A DNA stretch of 50,358 nt from NCBI GenBank assembly GCA_049653745.1, contig JBASGW010000024.1, positions 1 through 50,358 on the forward strand, given 5' to 3'. Origin of the DNA: CANDYO01 sp049653745. Lineage in GTDB: Bacteria; Pseudomonadota; Alphaproteobacteria; Rickettsiales; CANDYO01. Position numbers and translations under genes: made by a program. Shown here piece by piece: positions 34,546 to 43,168 of this stretch (positions within the stretch are counted from its first letter, which is position 1; every line of letters begins with the position of its first letter). The notes below the pieces were generated by a model, which did not search any database, was not told the origin of the DNA, and was given only the letters and a program-made list of their open reading frames with translations.

Positions 34546-34668
34546 ACGTAATTAAACTGCATCTAGGGTAACTTATTACGTTATCCTTAGCTTTTATCTT
34601 TGCCAAAGGCATATAGATTATGCTATTTTCTCTTTAAGTTTTTCTCCTTACATTTGGATAATTTAGTT

Positions 34669-37314
34669 ATGAATAAAAAAGATCAACATCTTGTTTTAAT
34701 AGATGGTTACGGCTTTGTCTTTAGAGCATTCCATGCTTTTCCTCCTTTGAAAAATGCAAATGGAGAGCATGTTGGGGCAATTTATGGCTTCACCTCAATG
34801 CTCACTAGGGTGATTTTAGAAATTTCTTGTTCCCATTTTGCTGTGGTATTAGACTCAGGTGGAAAAACTTTTCGCCATGATATTTTTCCTGAATATAAAT
34901 CACATCGCCCTCCTGTTCCTGAAGAATTAATAACTCAATTTCCTTTAGTGCGTGAAGCAGTTTCTGCACTTAATGTTGATATCCTAGAAAAGCAAGGATT
35001 TGAAGCAGATGATCTTATTGCAACTTTTGCTAAGGCAGCTAGCAATAAAGGAATTAAGGTAACAATCATTTCCTCTGATAAAGATTTAATGCAGTTAATT
35101 GATGATAATATAAGTTTATATGACCCCTTAAAATCAAAATACATTAATGTCCCAGAAGTAAAAGAAAAATTTGGCGTAAGACCAGATCAAATTATAGATA
35201 TTTTAGCCTTAATTGGAGATAGTGCAGATTTTGTTCCAGGAGTTCCAGGGATCGGCCCTAAAACAGCTTCAGACCTTCTTAACACTTACGATAGTTTAGA
35301 TGGGGTATATCAAAATATAGATAAACTTGCCACAAGTAAACGCAAGCAATCTTTAATTGATAATAAAGATTTGGCTTATCTTTCACAAAAACTGGTTATT
35401 TTAAATGACCAAGTTCCTATGAATATTGGTTTAGATGATTTAAAAATAAAAATCTCTCATGTTGAACAGTTTAAAGATTTTTTAAAGAAGCATGGTTTTA
35501 ATTCTTTACATAACAAAGCTGAAAAAATTTGCAATAGTTTCTACAATAATAATATTCATAATCACGATTCTATACGTAGCACTAAGCTAATAGAAATAAC
35601 TAATGAGATTGAACTAAAAGAATGGTTAGACAAGCGAACTTCAAAATCTGGACAGCTTAGCATTATAATGGAAGCTGGATTTTTATGTTTGGCCTGCGAT
35701 AGCTCTGAAATAGCTATTTGCACTATAAATAACTCTTCAAGTCTAGGATTGTTTCAAAAAAACAATGAGTTAACAATTGCAATTGCATCAAAAACCCTTG
35801 AAAGTTTCTTAAATGACTCTTCAATTACTAAAATTTTTCATGATGCAAAAAGATTTTACCATTTGCTATCTCCGCACTGCTCACTCAATAAAAATATCTG
35901 GCAAGCAGAAGATATGCAGATCATTTCTTATGTTTTAAATAATGGCACTCATGCTCATGACTTAAAAACCTTAATACAAACTTATTTTGTATTAGAAGAA
36001 GGATTAGAACTAAAACAATGGCTAGGATATTGCGCCATGTTTATGCTACAGCTTTATCCACAATTTAAACAACGCATGGTTCAAGAAAAATTATTGATAT
36101 TATATGAAAGAATTGAAAAACCACTTTCTTATGCATTATTTCAAATGGAAAATTATGGAATAAAAATTGATTCAATAAAATTACGAGAAATATCAGATGA
36201 TTTTTCTAAACGAGTCTCTGAATTAGAACAACAAATTTACCAGCTTGCTGATTGTAAATTTAATATAGGATCTCCTAAACAATTAGGAGAAATATTATTT
36301 GAAAAATTAAAGTTAAAAAAAGAGGAAAAATCCTCTAAAAACAAAGATTTAAGCACAAATGCCGAAGTATTAGAAGAGTTAGCATCTCAGGGGCATAAAA
36401 TAGCAGAATTGGTTCTTTCTTGGCGCCATTTAACCAAGCTAAATAACACCTACGCTAATAGTTTAGGCACTAATGTTGATAAGGAAAATAGAATTCATAC
36501 TAATTTCCAAATGACCGTAACTTCAACCGGAAGATTAAGCTCTATCAGCCCTAATTTACAAAATATTCCTACTAAAACTGAAGATGGATTAAAAATTAGA
36601 TCTGCATTTATTGCAGAAAATGGATATCAATTACTTTCCGCCGATTACTCTCAAGTTGAATTAAGGCTATTAGCCTCAATGTCCGATACACCAACTTTAA
36701 AACAAGCTTTTATAGATAATAAAGATATTCACACCATCACTGCTAGTGAAGTTTTTGGCGTAGAGTTAGAAAAAGTTTCATCAGATATGCGAAGACAAGC
36801 TAAAGCAATTAATTTTGGAATTATTTATGGTCAGAGCGCTTTTGGACTAGCTAATCAATTACATATTTCTAGAACAGATGCCAATAATTATATTCAAAAA
36901 TATTTTGAACAATATCCAGGGATTAGAGATTACATAGAAAAAACTAAAGAATTTGCAAGACAAAATGGTTATGTAGAAACTTTATTTGGTAGAAAATGCT
37001 ATTTTAAATCTATTAATGATTCTAACCCAACCATACGTAACTTCTCAGAAAGAGCCGCTATTAATGCCCCATTGCAAGGTAGCGCAGCTGATATCATAAA
37101 AAAAGCAATGATTCAACTGGCTAAAGAAATTGATGAACAAAAACTATCTGCAAAGATATTATTGCAAATTCATGATGAATTAATCTTAGAAGTTAAAGAA
37201 GAAGAGATAGAGATTGTTAGCAAATTAACTAAAAAAGTTATGGAATCTGTTGCTGAACTTGACGCCCCTCTTAAAGTTGACATTAATTTTGGAAAAAATT
37301 GGGCTCAAATCTAA
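34669..37314 (+). CDS. polA: DNA polymerase I
   Basis: Repair and Okazaki-fragment polymerase, 881 residues from the ATG at 34669. The 5'-3' exonuclease domain is clear (LVLIDGYGFVFRAFHAFPPL, GFEADDLIATF, DFVPGVPGIGPKTASDLL). The central 3'-5' exonuclease domain is degenerate: the DxE motif I is absent (the matching place reads SIIMEAGFLCLACDS), so proofreading is probably lost. The polymerase domain is intact: LSADYSQVELRLLASMSD (motif A), RRQAKAINFGIIYGQSAFGL (motif B) and LQIHDELILEV (motif C). An upstream TTG start at 34600 gives an unconserved hydrophobic tail and was rejected. A short gene follows 69 bases downstream. Confidence 0.96.
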   Translation: MNKKDQHLVLIDGYGFVFRAFHAFPPLKNANGEHVGAIYGFTSMLTRVILEISCSHFAVVLDSGGKTFRHDIFPEYKSHRPPVPEELITQFPLVREAVSALNVDILEKQGFEADDLIATFAKAASNKGIKVTIISSDKDLMQLIDDNISLYDPLKSKYINVPEVKEKFGVRPDQIIDILALIGDSADFVPGVPGIGPKTASDLLNTYDSLDGVYQNIDKLATSKRKQSLIDNKDLAYLSQKLVILNDQVPMNIGLDDLKIKISHVEQFKDFLKKHGFNSLHNKAEKICNSFYNNNIHNHDSIRSTKLIEITNEIELKEWLDKRTSKSGQLSIIMEAGFLCLACDSSEIAICTINNSSSLGLFQKNNELTIAIASKTLESFLNDSSITKIFHDAKRFYHLLSPHCSLNKNIWQAEDMQIISYVLNNGTHAHDLKTLIQTYFVLEEGLELKQWLGYCAMFMLQLYPQFKQRMVQEKLLILYERIEKPLSYALFQMENYGIKIDSIKLREISDDFSKRVSELEQQIYQLADCKFNIGSPKQLGEILFEKLKLKKEEKSSKNKDLSTNAEVLEELASQGHKIAELVLSWRHLTKLNNTYANSLGTNVDKENRIHTNFQMTVTSTGRLSSISPNLQNIPTKTEDGLKIRSAFIAENGYQLLSADYSQVELRLLASMSDTPTLKQAFIDNKDIHTITASEVFGVELEKVSSDMRRQAKAINFGIIYGQSAFGLANQLHISRTDANNYIQKYFEQYPGIRDYIEKTKEFARQNGYVETLFGRKCYFKSINDSNPTIRNFSERAAINAPLQGSAADIIKKAMIQLAKEIDEQKLSAKILLQIHDELILEVKEEEIEIVSKLTKKVMESVAELDAPLKVDINFGKNWAQI

Positions 37315-37383
37315 ATTTTAATATTTTATTTACCTTTTATTACTATTCTAATTTATAGTAGATAATTATAATCGAGAGAGAGA

Positions 37384-37668
37384 ATGGATTCAGAAAAAGT
37401 AAGTACACCAGAGGCTATTGATGATATTTCTAAAATTCCAAAAGAAGAGTGGGAAGAGAGATCCTGGGATTTTTTAACTATTATTACAGAAATAGTTGAA
37501 GCATTGCCCAAAGAAATTCAAACTAGAATAGTTGAATTAGGAAGACAATTAGCTCAAATAGGAGCTTCCTACAACCATGATTCTAGTAAACCTCATAGAC
37601 CACCATTAAGCCCTGCAAAACAATTAGCTGCTAAAGAACAAAAAAGTGGAAATGCGGCTTCTGCATAA
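37384..37668 (+). CDS. Small hypothetical protein (94 aa)
   Basis: I do not recognise it. The first 60 residues are acidic and helical (KEEWEERSWDFLTIITEIV then EALPKEIQTRIVELGRQL), and the last 35 are a Pro/Ala/Lys-rich disordered tail (SKPHRPPLSPAKQLAAKE). No signal peptide, membrane span or cysteine. A purine-rich ribosome site (GAGAGAGAGA) sits immediately before the ATG and argues that it is translated. It follows polA by 69 bases on the same strand and converges on rdgB, with 16 bases between the stops. It may be polA-linked, but nothing in the sequence shows this. Confidence 0.55.
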   Translation: MDSEKVSTPEAIDDISKIPKEEWEERSWDFLTIITEIVEALPKEIQTRIVELGRQLAQIGASYNHDSSKPHRPPLSPAKQLAAKEQKSGNAASA

Positions 37669-37684
37669 CATTAATTGTAATAAG

Positions 37685-38287
37685 TTAAACTAGTAATTTC
37701 TCTACAAGTTTTTTAAAGGCAATAAAGCGATGGCTTATTTGATCCTTTTCAACTTTATTCATTTGAGCAAAAGTTTTATTATATCCATTTGGTATAAAAA
37801 TAGGGTCATAGCCAAATCCATTTTCTCCCTTAGAAGGAAAAGAAAGCATTCCATCAACACGCCCTTCAAAGTCATATAAAGACCCATCCGGATACCAAAT
37901 TGCTAAAGAGCAAATAAAATGAGCTTTGCTAGTTTTTAAATTTCTTTGCTTTAAGCTATCTTCTATTTGGCTGAACACTTTATAATAATTTTTATCTTCT
38001 CCTGCCACTCTTGCCGAATATAAACCTGGAAACCCATCTAACTCTTCAACACAAAAACCTGAATCATCTGCAAGCGCTGGTAAATTAGTTAAACTTCCAT
38101 AATATTTAGCCTTCAATCTAGAGTTTTCAGCAAAAGTTAATCCCGTTTCTTCAGGTTCAGGAATATCAAAATTGCTTGCAGAAATCACCTCAAAATCAAA
38201 TAACGATAATAAACTTTGTATTTCTCTTACTTTTCCTTGATTATTACTGGCAATAAGTAATTTTTGATTTTTGAGATTATATTTCAT
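37685..38287 (-). CDS. rdgB: XTP/dITP (non-canonical purine NTP) pyrophosphatase
   Basis: House-cleaning enzyme that hydrolyses dITP, XTP and related nucleotides to monophosphates and keeps them out of DNA and RNA. The 200-residue product has the HAM1/RdgB blocks: LLIASNNQGKVREIQSLL (the N-terminal nucleotide-binding motif), EETGLTFAENSRLKAKYYGS, LPALADDSGFCVEELDGFPG (base binding, Asp-Ser-Gly), the YSARVAG segment, and GENGFGYDPIFIPNGYNKTF with ISHRFIAFKKL at the end. Length is normal (E. coli 197). It is alone on the minus strand, between a convergent small gene and tRNA-Met. Confidence 0.96.
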   Translation of the reverse strand: MKYNLKNQKLLIASNNQGKVREIQSLLSLFDFEVISASNFDIPEPEETGLTFAENSRLKAKYYGSLTNLPALADDSGFCVEELDGFPGLYSARVAGEDKNYYKVFSQIEDSLKQRNLKTSKAHFICSLAIWYPDGSLYDFEGRVDGMLSFPSKGENGFGYDPIFIPNGYNKTFAQMNKVEKDQISHRFIAFKKLVEKLLV

Positions 38288-38400
38288 AATAAATATTCCT
38301 CTAAGAGTAATAAACTTTGTTATATAATGGAACTAATCTGGACAAGAAGCTTATACTTGTGTTAAAAGATAACAAATAATGTTATAGAATTATAGTTATA

Positions 38401-38477
38401 TGGTAGCTGGAGAGGGATTTGAACCCCCGACCCCAGGATTATGATTCCCGTGCTCTAACCAACTGAGCTACCCAGCC
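38401..38477 (-). tRNA. tRNA-Met (anticodon CAT), CCA encoded
   Basis: A 77-base tRNA with encoded CCA. The acceptor stem GGCTGGG pairs with TCCAGCT with two G-U pairs, discriminator A. The anticodon arm is CGGGA-ATCATAA-TCCTG, giving CAT. The D-arm (AGCTCAGTTGGTTAGAGC) and T-arm (GGTTCAAATCC) are standard. The elongator Met body (GGCxGGGTAGCTCAG...) is favoured over initiator (no three G-C anticodon-stem pairs at the loop) and over lysidine-modified Ile2. Confidence 0.92.
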
Positions 38478-38542
38478 ATATTATGTAAGCTTTGCTTAAG
38501 GTATTTATATATAATGATTCATTTGAGGATTGTCAACAACCA

Positions 38543-39019
38543 ATGATTATATTTGATATAAACGAATATAAAAATTTTTTAAAAGAAGGCTATCGCATAA
38601 TTTGTTTTGATGTGGGGCAAGTTAGAATTGGCACTGCTTTAAGTGATACAACCCAAATTCTTGCCACTCCCTATCTATTAATCAACACTAAAAAGCAGAA
38701 ATTTACATTAGCATCTTTAAAATCTATTATTGATAAAGAAAATATATATGGAATTGTTGTAGGAAACCCATTACAAATGGATGGTGAAAAAGGATCTGCA
38801 TGTTTAATGGTGGATAAATTCATTAACAAATATCTTATTCCATTAGAGCAGCCAATTTTTCTTCAAGATGAGCGGATGTCTAGTGCAGCAGTAAATCGCT
38901 ATTTTAAAGACATGGAATTAAGTCGTAAACAACAAGTAGATTTAAATGATACTGCTGCTGCAAGTTATATTTTACAAATCGCTTTGGATAAATTAAGTAA
39001 TTTAAAAAGAGATAATTAA
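38543..39019 (+). CDS. ruvX: RuvX/YqgF-type Holliday junction resolvase-like / pre-16S rRNA nuclease
   Basis: RNase H-fold nuclease proposed to process the 16S rRNA 5' end, and formerly called a Holliday junction resolvase. The protein shows CFDVGQVRIGTALSDTTQ (motif I Asp), IYGIVVGNPLQMDGEKG, FLQDERMSSAAVNRYF and DLNDTAAASYILQIAL (late Asp). From the ATG at 38543 it is 158 residues. A longer TTG start at 38492 would add a 17-residue tail not typical of the family. The usual DxGxxRIG is DVGQVRIG here, the conservative variant. It is followed one base later by a secreted Cys-rich protein and then rlmN, forming an operon. Confidence 0.9.
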   Translation: MIIFDINEYKNFLKEGYRIICFDVGQVRIGTALSDTTQILATPYLLINTKKQKFTLASLKSIIDKENIYGIVVGNPLQMDGEKGSACLMVDKFINKYLIPLEQPIFLQDERMSSAAVNRYFKDMELSRKQQVDLNDTAAASYILQIALDKLSNLKRDN

Positions 39020-39020
39020 A

Positions 39021-39485
39021 GTGAAAGTTATATTTATTATTTTTCTATTTATAATTAATAACAATTGTATAGCCTCAAGCCAAGAAGCAGATTTATCTGA
39101 AAAAACAATAGCGCCAACAGCTAGCCCTCAAGTTCAGAGCCCTAACTTACAAAATCCCTTGCCATCTCTTGGAACTTGTGATCAGTATACAGATTATTAC
39201 ATATATCAATGCATGCCTTTTAAATGCATATTTAATCCAGTTGGATTAGATGGAGTTGCAAGAGAGATGCAAACCATAGGCATGAATAAAAATGATCAAT
39301 GTGTCCATAAAATTACAATGTATGTAACCCATCCTTCTTTTAGAAATGCTCAATTTAATTTAAATTGTAATTTATCACCTGAAGGTAGAGCAGAAATGGC
39401 TAAATTTTTCACCGATTATAAAAAAGGTGATTTAAATGCCTACAATAAAGGATTTTCGCCATTATTAAGCAAGGAATGTAGATAA
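39021..39485 (+). CDS. Exported six-cysteine protein of unknown function
   Basis: I do not recognise the family. The 154-residue product starts with a signal peptide (MKVIFIIFLFIINNNCIASS; cleavage likely after IAS), has a Ser/Pro/Gln-rich low-complexity linker (about residues 30-50), and then a compact domain with six cysteines: GTCDQYTDYYIYQC, PFKCIFNPVGLDG, NDQCVHKITMYV, NLNCNLSPEGR and a final KECR. Six cysteines would make three disulfides in the periplasm, consistent with the DsbB in this window. It starts with GTG one base after ruvX and ends two bases before rlmN, so it is expressed with them despite having no obvious functional link. Confidence 0.7.
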   Translation: MKVIFIIFLFIINNNCIASSQEADLSEKTIAPTASPQVQSPNLQNPLPSLGTCDQYTDYYIYQCMPFKCIFNPVGLDGVAREMQTIGMNKNDQCVHKITMYVTHPSFRNAQFNLNCNLSPEGRAEMAKFFTDYKKGDLNAYNKGFSPLLSKECR

Positions 39486-39487
39486 AA

Positions 39488-40549
39488 ATGATCGATATAT
39501 ATAATTTGACTAAAGAAGAATTAATTCAAGAAATGGCTAAATTAGAGGAAAAATCTTATAGGGCTGAACAAGTGTGGCATTGGCTATATATGCAAGGTTC
39601 AACCAAATTTAGTCAAATGAGTAATCTCAATATTACCCTACAAACTAAATTAAACGATAATTTTAATATTCAGCGCCCTCAAATTGCTGTAAAACAGCAA
39701 TCCACTGATGGAACAATAAAATGGTTGTTAAAACTTGAAGATAATAGTCAAGTTGAAACAGTATATATACCAGAAAAAACTAGAGGTACACTTTGTATAT
39801 CCTCACAAGTTGGCTGCACCCTCACCTGTAGTTTTTGTCATACTGGAACTCAAAGATTTGTTAGAAATTTAACTACCAGTGAAGTTCTACAACAAATAAT
39901 ATTAGCTAAGGATGAGCTTAATGATTGGCATGAGAATCCTAAACTAACTAATATTGTACTCATGGGTATGGGAGAGCCATTATATAATTACGATAATGTT
40001 GCTAAAGCTCTTAAAATTACTATGGATCAAAAAGGGATTAACTTCCCCAAAAGCAGAATAACTCTATCAACTTCCGGTGTAGTGCCAATGATAGAGAAAT
40101 GCGCTACTGAGCTAGGTGTTCATTTGGCTATCTCATTACATGCAGTGAATGATAAACTAAGAGACATGCTAGTTCCCTTAAATAAGAAATACGATCTTGA
40201 ACAATTAATTCAAGCTTGCAGAAACTATCCATCTAACAACCATCATAGAATAACGTTTGAATATGTAATGCTTGATAAAATTAATGATTCAATAGAAGAT
40301 GCAAAAACATTAGCTAAGTTAATAAAAGGGATTCCAGCAAAAATTAATCTCATCCCATTCAATCCATGGCCAGGAAGTGTTTACTTATGCTCAAATGCAA
40401 ATACTATAAGCGCTTTTGCAAAAACTCTTAATGATGCAGGCTATCTAGCTTTTGTAAGAACACCAAGAGGACAAGATATTTTGGCTGCATGTGGCCAACT
40501 TAAAACAGCTAGTGAAAAACAATCTAAATCTATTTTATGTAAGAATTAA
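39488..40549 (+). CDS. rlmN: 23S rRNA (adenine2503-C2)/tRNA methyltransferase RlmN
   Basis: Radical-SAM enzyme that methylates A2503 of 23S rRNA and A37 of some tRNAs. The 353-residue product has the radical SAM cysteines in GCTLTCSFCHTGTQRFVRN (CxxxCxxC), NIVLMGMGEPLYNYDNV, ITLSTSGVVPMIEKCATELG and LAISLHAVNDKLRDMLVP. The second catalytic cysteine is in GQDILAACGQL at the C-terminus. RlmN rather than Cfr is supported by the housekeeping context and length. It follows the Cys-rich protein by two bases, and 41 bases later the cupredoxin gene begins. Confidence 0.96.
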   Translation: MIDIYNLTKEELIQEMAKLEEKSYRAEQVWHWLYMQGSTKFSQMSNLNITLQTKLNDNFNIQRPQIAVKQQSTDGTIKWLLKLEDNSQVETVYIPEKTRGTLCISSQVGCTLTCSFCHTGTQRFVRNLTTSEVLQQIILAKDELNDWHENPKLTNIVLMGMGEPLYNYDNVAKALKITMDQKGINFPKSRITLSTSGVVPMIEKCATELGVHLAISLHAVNDKLRDMLVPLNKKYDLEQLIQACRNYPSNNHHRITFEYVMLDKINDSIEDAKTLAKLIKGIPAKINLIPFNPWPGSVYLCSNANTISAFAKTLNDAGYLAFVRTPRGQDILAACGQLKTASEKQSKSILCKN

Positions 40550-40590
40550 AAAATCTTCATATTACTTTTAAAATAAGATATAATACTTAA

Positions 40591-40920
40591 ATGAAAAGAA
40601 TTTTATACTGCATTTTATTAATTTTCCCACTGCCCTTGTTTGCTAGAGCTGAAGAATATCAAGTTCTCATTCAAGATCATAAATTTGTGCCAGAAACAAT
40701 AACTGTTCCAGCAGGAAAGAAAATAAAATTATTAATTAAAAATAATGATAATGAAATTGAAGAATTTGAGAGCTTTGATTTAAAAAGAGAAAAAATTATT
40801 GTACCAAATGGTAGTATTGTAATAAATATTGGCCCACTTGCCCCAGGAGAATATAAATTCTTTGGTGAGTTTCATATTAAAACTGCCCAAGGTGTCATCA
40901 TTGCTAAGGAAAATGAATAA
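40591..40920 (+). CDS. Periplasmic cupredoxin-like protein linked to FTR1
   Basis: A 109-residue exported protein with a signal peptide (ILYCILLIFPLPLFARA) and a cupredoxin_1-type beta barrel (VLIQDHKFVPETITVPAG, IVPNGSIVINIGPLAPGEYK). The end GEFHIKTAQGVIIAKE matches the 'GEFHpdTAqG' tail of cupredoxins fused to or paired with FTR1/EfeU iron permeases. There is no conserved Cys ligand, so it is probably not a classical type 1 copper protein. It may help oxidise or deliver iron for the permease gene that starts two bases later. A TATAAT at 40579-40584 ends only seven bases before the ATG, so a leaderless start is possible. Operon partner: the permease at 40923. Confidence 0.75.
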   Translation: MKRILYCILLIFPLPLFARAEEYQVLIQDHKFVPETITVPAGKKIKLLIKNNDNEIEEFESFDLKREKIIVPNGSIVINIGPLAPGEYKFFGEFHIKTAQGVIIAKENE

Positions 40921-40922
40921 TT

Positions 40923-41729
40923 ATGCTAGCTGCAGCTATAATCACATTAAGAGAACTTGTTGAAATATGCTTAATTATTAGCATCATTTCTGCTGCATTA
41001 AATAATTTTGTACAAAAAAGAAGAATTTTAGCTCTAGGAATTGGTGGAGGAATTTTGATCTCCACTCTTATAGCTTTTAGTATTAGCTATATAAGCAATT
41101 TATTTGATCATAATGGCCAAGAAATTCTTAATATAGTTATCCTATCTATTTCAATTATATGTATAGCTTTAACAATTATTTGGATAAATAAACACACCAA
41201 AGCTCTTCTAAATAAAATTTCTACAGAAAAAGAACGCATTCTAAATAATGAATCAAATTCTTTAGCTTTAATTTTAATTATAGTAATGGCAATTAGCCGC
41301 GAAGGTGCCGAATTAATCCTATTTCTTCATGGAATTTACGCATCAAACCAACAACTAATGGACCTAGTTATTGGAATATCTATAGGAGCAACAATTGGAA
41401 TAAGTTGGAGCATAGTTTTTTATGCTGGATTATTGAGAATTCCAATGAAATATTTCTTTAAGGTTATTAATATAATGCTAATTTTATTAGCTGCTGGAAT
41501 GTCTTCTCAATTAGCTAATTTACTCACCACGACAGATTTGGTTACAGTCTTATACCAACAAGTTTGGGATAGTTCTTGGCTAATTAATGAGCATAAAATA
41601 TTTGGAGAAATTATCCATAATCTTTTTGGATACACCGCCAAACCATCACAATTGCAAGTTGTATTTTATCTTGGAACTATCTTTATATTATTTTCTTTAT
41701 TGAATAAAACTTCTCAAACAAAGAAATAG
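40923..41729 (+). CDS. FTR1-family high-affinity iron permease
   Basis: Inner-membrane iron permease, seven spans expected. The 268-residue product has the two REXXE iron-binding motifs of the FTR1/OFeT family: RELVE at residues 10-14 and REGAE at residues 126-130. The hydrophobic segments are evenly spaced between and after them. Length is near EfeU (about 276). The preceding gene is a periplasmic cupredoxin; together they make a minimal two-gene iron uptake unit without the EfeO/EfeB peptidase and peroxidase. The electron donor or oxidase is not visible here. A 10-bp hairpin follows at 41766. Confidence 0.9.
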   Translation: MLAAAIITLRELVEICLIISIISAALNNFVQKRRILALGIGGGILISTLIAFSISYISNLFDHNGQEILNIVILSISIICIALTIIWINKHTKALLNKISTEKERILNNESNSLALILIIVMAISREGAELILFLHGIYASNQQLMDLVIGISIGATIGISWSIVFYAGLLRIPMKYFFKVINIMLILLAAGMSSQLANLLTTTDLVTVLYQQVWDSSWLINEHKIFGEIIHNLFGYTAKPSQLQVVFYLGTIFILFSLLNKTSQTKK

Positions 41730-41765
41730 AGTTATATACTTATTTTAGCAATGATATTAATTCTC

Positions 41766-41797
41766 TCTCTTATTAGCTCAAACATCATAATAAGAGA
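41766..41797 (+). terminator. Hairpin after the iron permease gene
   Basis: Perfect 10-bp stem TCTCTTATTA (41766-41775) with TAATAAGAGA (41788-41797), 12-base loop, followed by CAGATTTT. It is 37 bases past the permease stop. The T-tract is short, so termination may be partial. Confidence 0.6.
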
Positions 41798-41933
41798 CAG
41801 ATTTTAGATATTATATAAATAAGATTATAAGGCTGTTGATCTCTAGGTATAGACATACCCATCCCTTAAATTTCGCCAAAAGCTAAAGATACTATAGTGA
41901 TTGATTTCCAGTTGCTTTAACATAGTCAATTTT

Positions 41934-42007
41934 ATAGACTTTTAGTTGCCATACAACAATATATTAATATTGAAATTAAAATTATGTGGCACTGTAAAAA
42001 AGTCTAT
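41934..42007. repeat. Imperfect inverted repeat at the glycosyltransferase 3' end
   Basis: ATAGACTTTT (41934-41943) pairs with AAAAGTCTAT (41998-42007), then TGCCA (41947-41951) with TGGCA (41987-41991), and in the middle CAATAT with ATATTG. The right arm overlaps the stop codon of the gene ending at 42004. It is most simply a bidirectional terminator between convergent genes, but the long nested form also recalls a remnant of a small transposable element. Confidence 0.45.
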
Positions 42008-43137
42008 TTTATCTTTAAATAAAAATTGATTATATCTTTAACAAATTTTTCGGTAGTAAAATTTTCTTGTAAAATTTTATGAGCATTTTTAGCCATCTCA
42101 TCTGCTTGTAGAGGATGCTCTTGAAGCCAACGTACATGTCCATCAATTTGCTTAAAAATCTCTTCAGCTGAAAGAGATGAATCAAAATAAAGCACATTAT
42201 CACCAAAATATTTTATAACAAAAGGGTTTTTATCTGATATTGCCACAGCACCTGAAGATATAATTTCAAAAATTCTACTACTAGGAACAGCTTCCATGAC
42301 ATGAAATTTAGAATGAACACAAAGAGCAATACCATATTTATTTAGAACTTCTTGTAATGAAGATAAATTATTTGCAGGCTTAGTAAATTTTTGATCAACT
42401 CCCAATAAAAGATAAGCATTTTTTATAAAAAACATATAATCTTTAGCGGCCAGCAGCTTTACTGCTGTTTGTAATCCATCAGTCTTTCTTCCCCATAAAG
42501 AACCAAATAGAACTAATTTATCATGGTTAGAGGTTTTATAATCATTGGCTGGAACTCCAACTAAACCATAGGCAGAATTAACTTTTCTGTGCAATAATTC
42601 ACTCATCATATCATCATTGCTGTTCAATAAATTAATATCAATAAAGTTATTATATTCTGCAATATCAGGAAATTCTTTTAATTTTTCTCTTTCAATTAAA
42701 TAGTTCTTTGGAACCGAAATATACATCATTTTGGGTTCACTAATATTTAAATTAACGTGAAATGACATAGCTAAATGAAAATCAGTTTTAATAAAATAAT
42801 CCATAATATAAATTACAATGTTATTAATATATCTTGCTAAAGTAAATAGCTGCATATCTAAGTCATTAAAAGCATAAACATAAGCTAAATTTCCTGTATT
42901 TTCAGCAGCTTGCTTCACCATTAACGCTTGGTTCATTTCTCCCTTTCTATTGGGGGTAATAATTCCTATGATATATTGACCTTCATTCTTTTTTACCTGC
43001 CAAAAATTTTCTTTTAAGACGGATGATATAAATAAACCAGATGAGAAACTTTGATATACAGTAACCATACAAAATGCAACATATATAGAAAATAAAAGAG
43101 TAAAAAAGACTAATATTTTTTTTAGATTATTATTCAT
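42004..43137 (-). CDS. Membrane-anchored glycosyltransferase-like protein (GT-B, group 1 type)
   Basis: A 377-residue protein with an N-terminal signal anchor (ILVFFTLLFSIYVAFCMVTV) and a later domain like GT-B glycosyltransferases. The C-terminal part has PSSRIFEIISSGAVAISDKN, matching the E-x-x-x-x-G (P/x)-V-I-x block of group 1 transferases, followed by NVLYFDSS and a helical end with a long tail. The middle FGSLWGRKTDGLQTAVKLLA is the usual nucleotide-domain entry. The donor sugar and acceptor are unknown; placement last in the virB-eptA operon suggests cell-surface glycan work. It follows the kinase-like gene with a 31-base gap. Confidence 0.65.
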   Translation of the reverse strand: MNNNLKKILVFFTLLFSIYVAFCMVTVYQSFSSGLFISSVLKENFWQVKKNEGQYIIGIITPNRKGEMNQALMVKQAAENTGNLAYVYAFNDLDMQLFTLARYINNIVIYIMDYFIKTDFHLAMSFHVNLNISEPKMMYISVPKNYLIEREKLKEFPDIAEYNNFIDINLLNSNDDMMSELLHRKVNSAYGLVGVPANDYKTSNHDKLVLFGSLWGRKTDGLQTAVKLLAAKDYMFFIKNAYLLLGVDQKFTKPANNLSSLQEVLNKYGIALCVHSKFHVMEAVPSSRIFEIISSGAVAISDKNPFVIKYFGDNVLYFDSSLSAEEIFKQIDGHVRWLQEHPLQADEMAKNAHKILQENFTTEKFVKDIINFYLKIK

Positions 43138-43168
43138 TGGATTGTTCCATATTATCTATTAGATATAT

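Noticed and set aside
34600..34668. TTG start of polA with 23 extra residues
   Set aside because: Unconserved, hydrophobic; the ATG at 34669 begins the PolA-typical MNKKDQHLVLIDGYG.
36053..36062. TTATCCACA, a perfect DnaA-box match
   Set aside because: Single copy inside polA coding sequence; no cluster of boxes, so no origin.
38492..38542. TTG start of ruvX
   Set aside because: Adds a tail absent in the family; the ATG at 38543 fits the family length.
41810..41930. Sequence after the iron permease resembling a transposase fragment
   Set aside because: All frames on both strands are broken by stops within about 15 codons and no transposase motif could be recognised.
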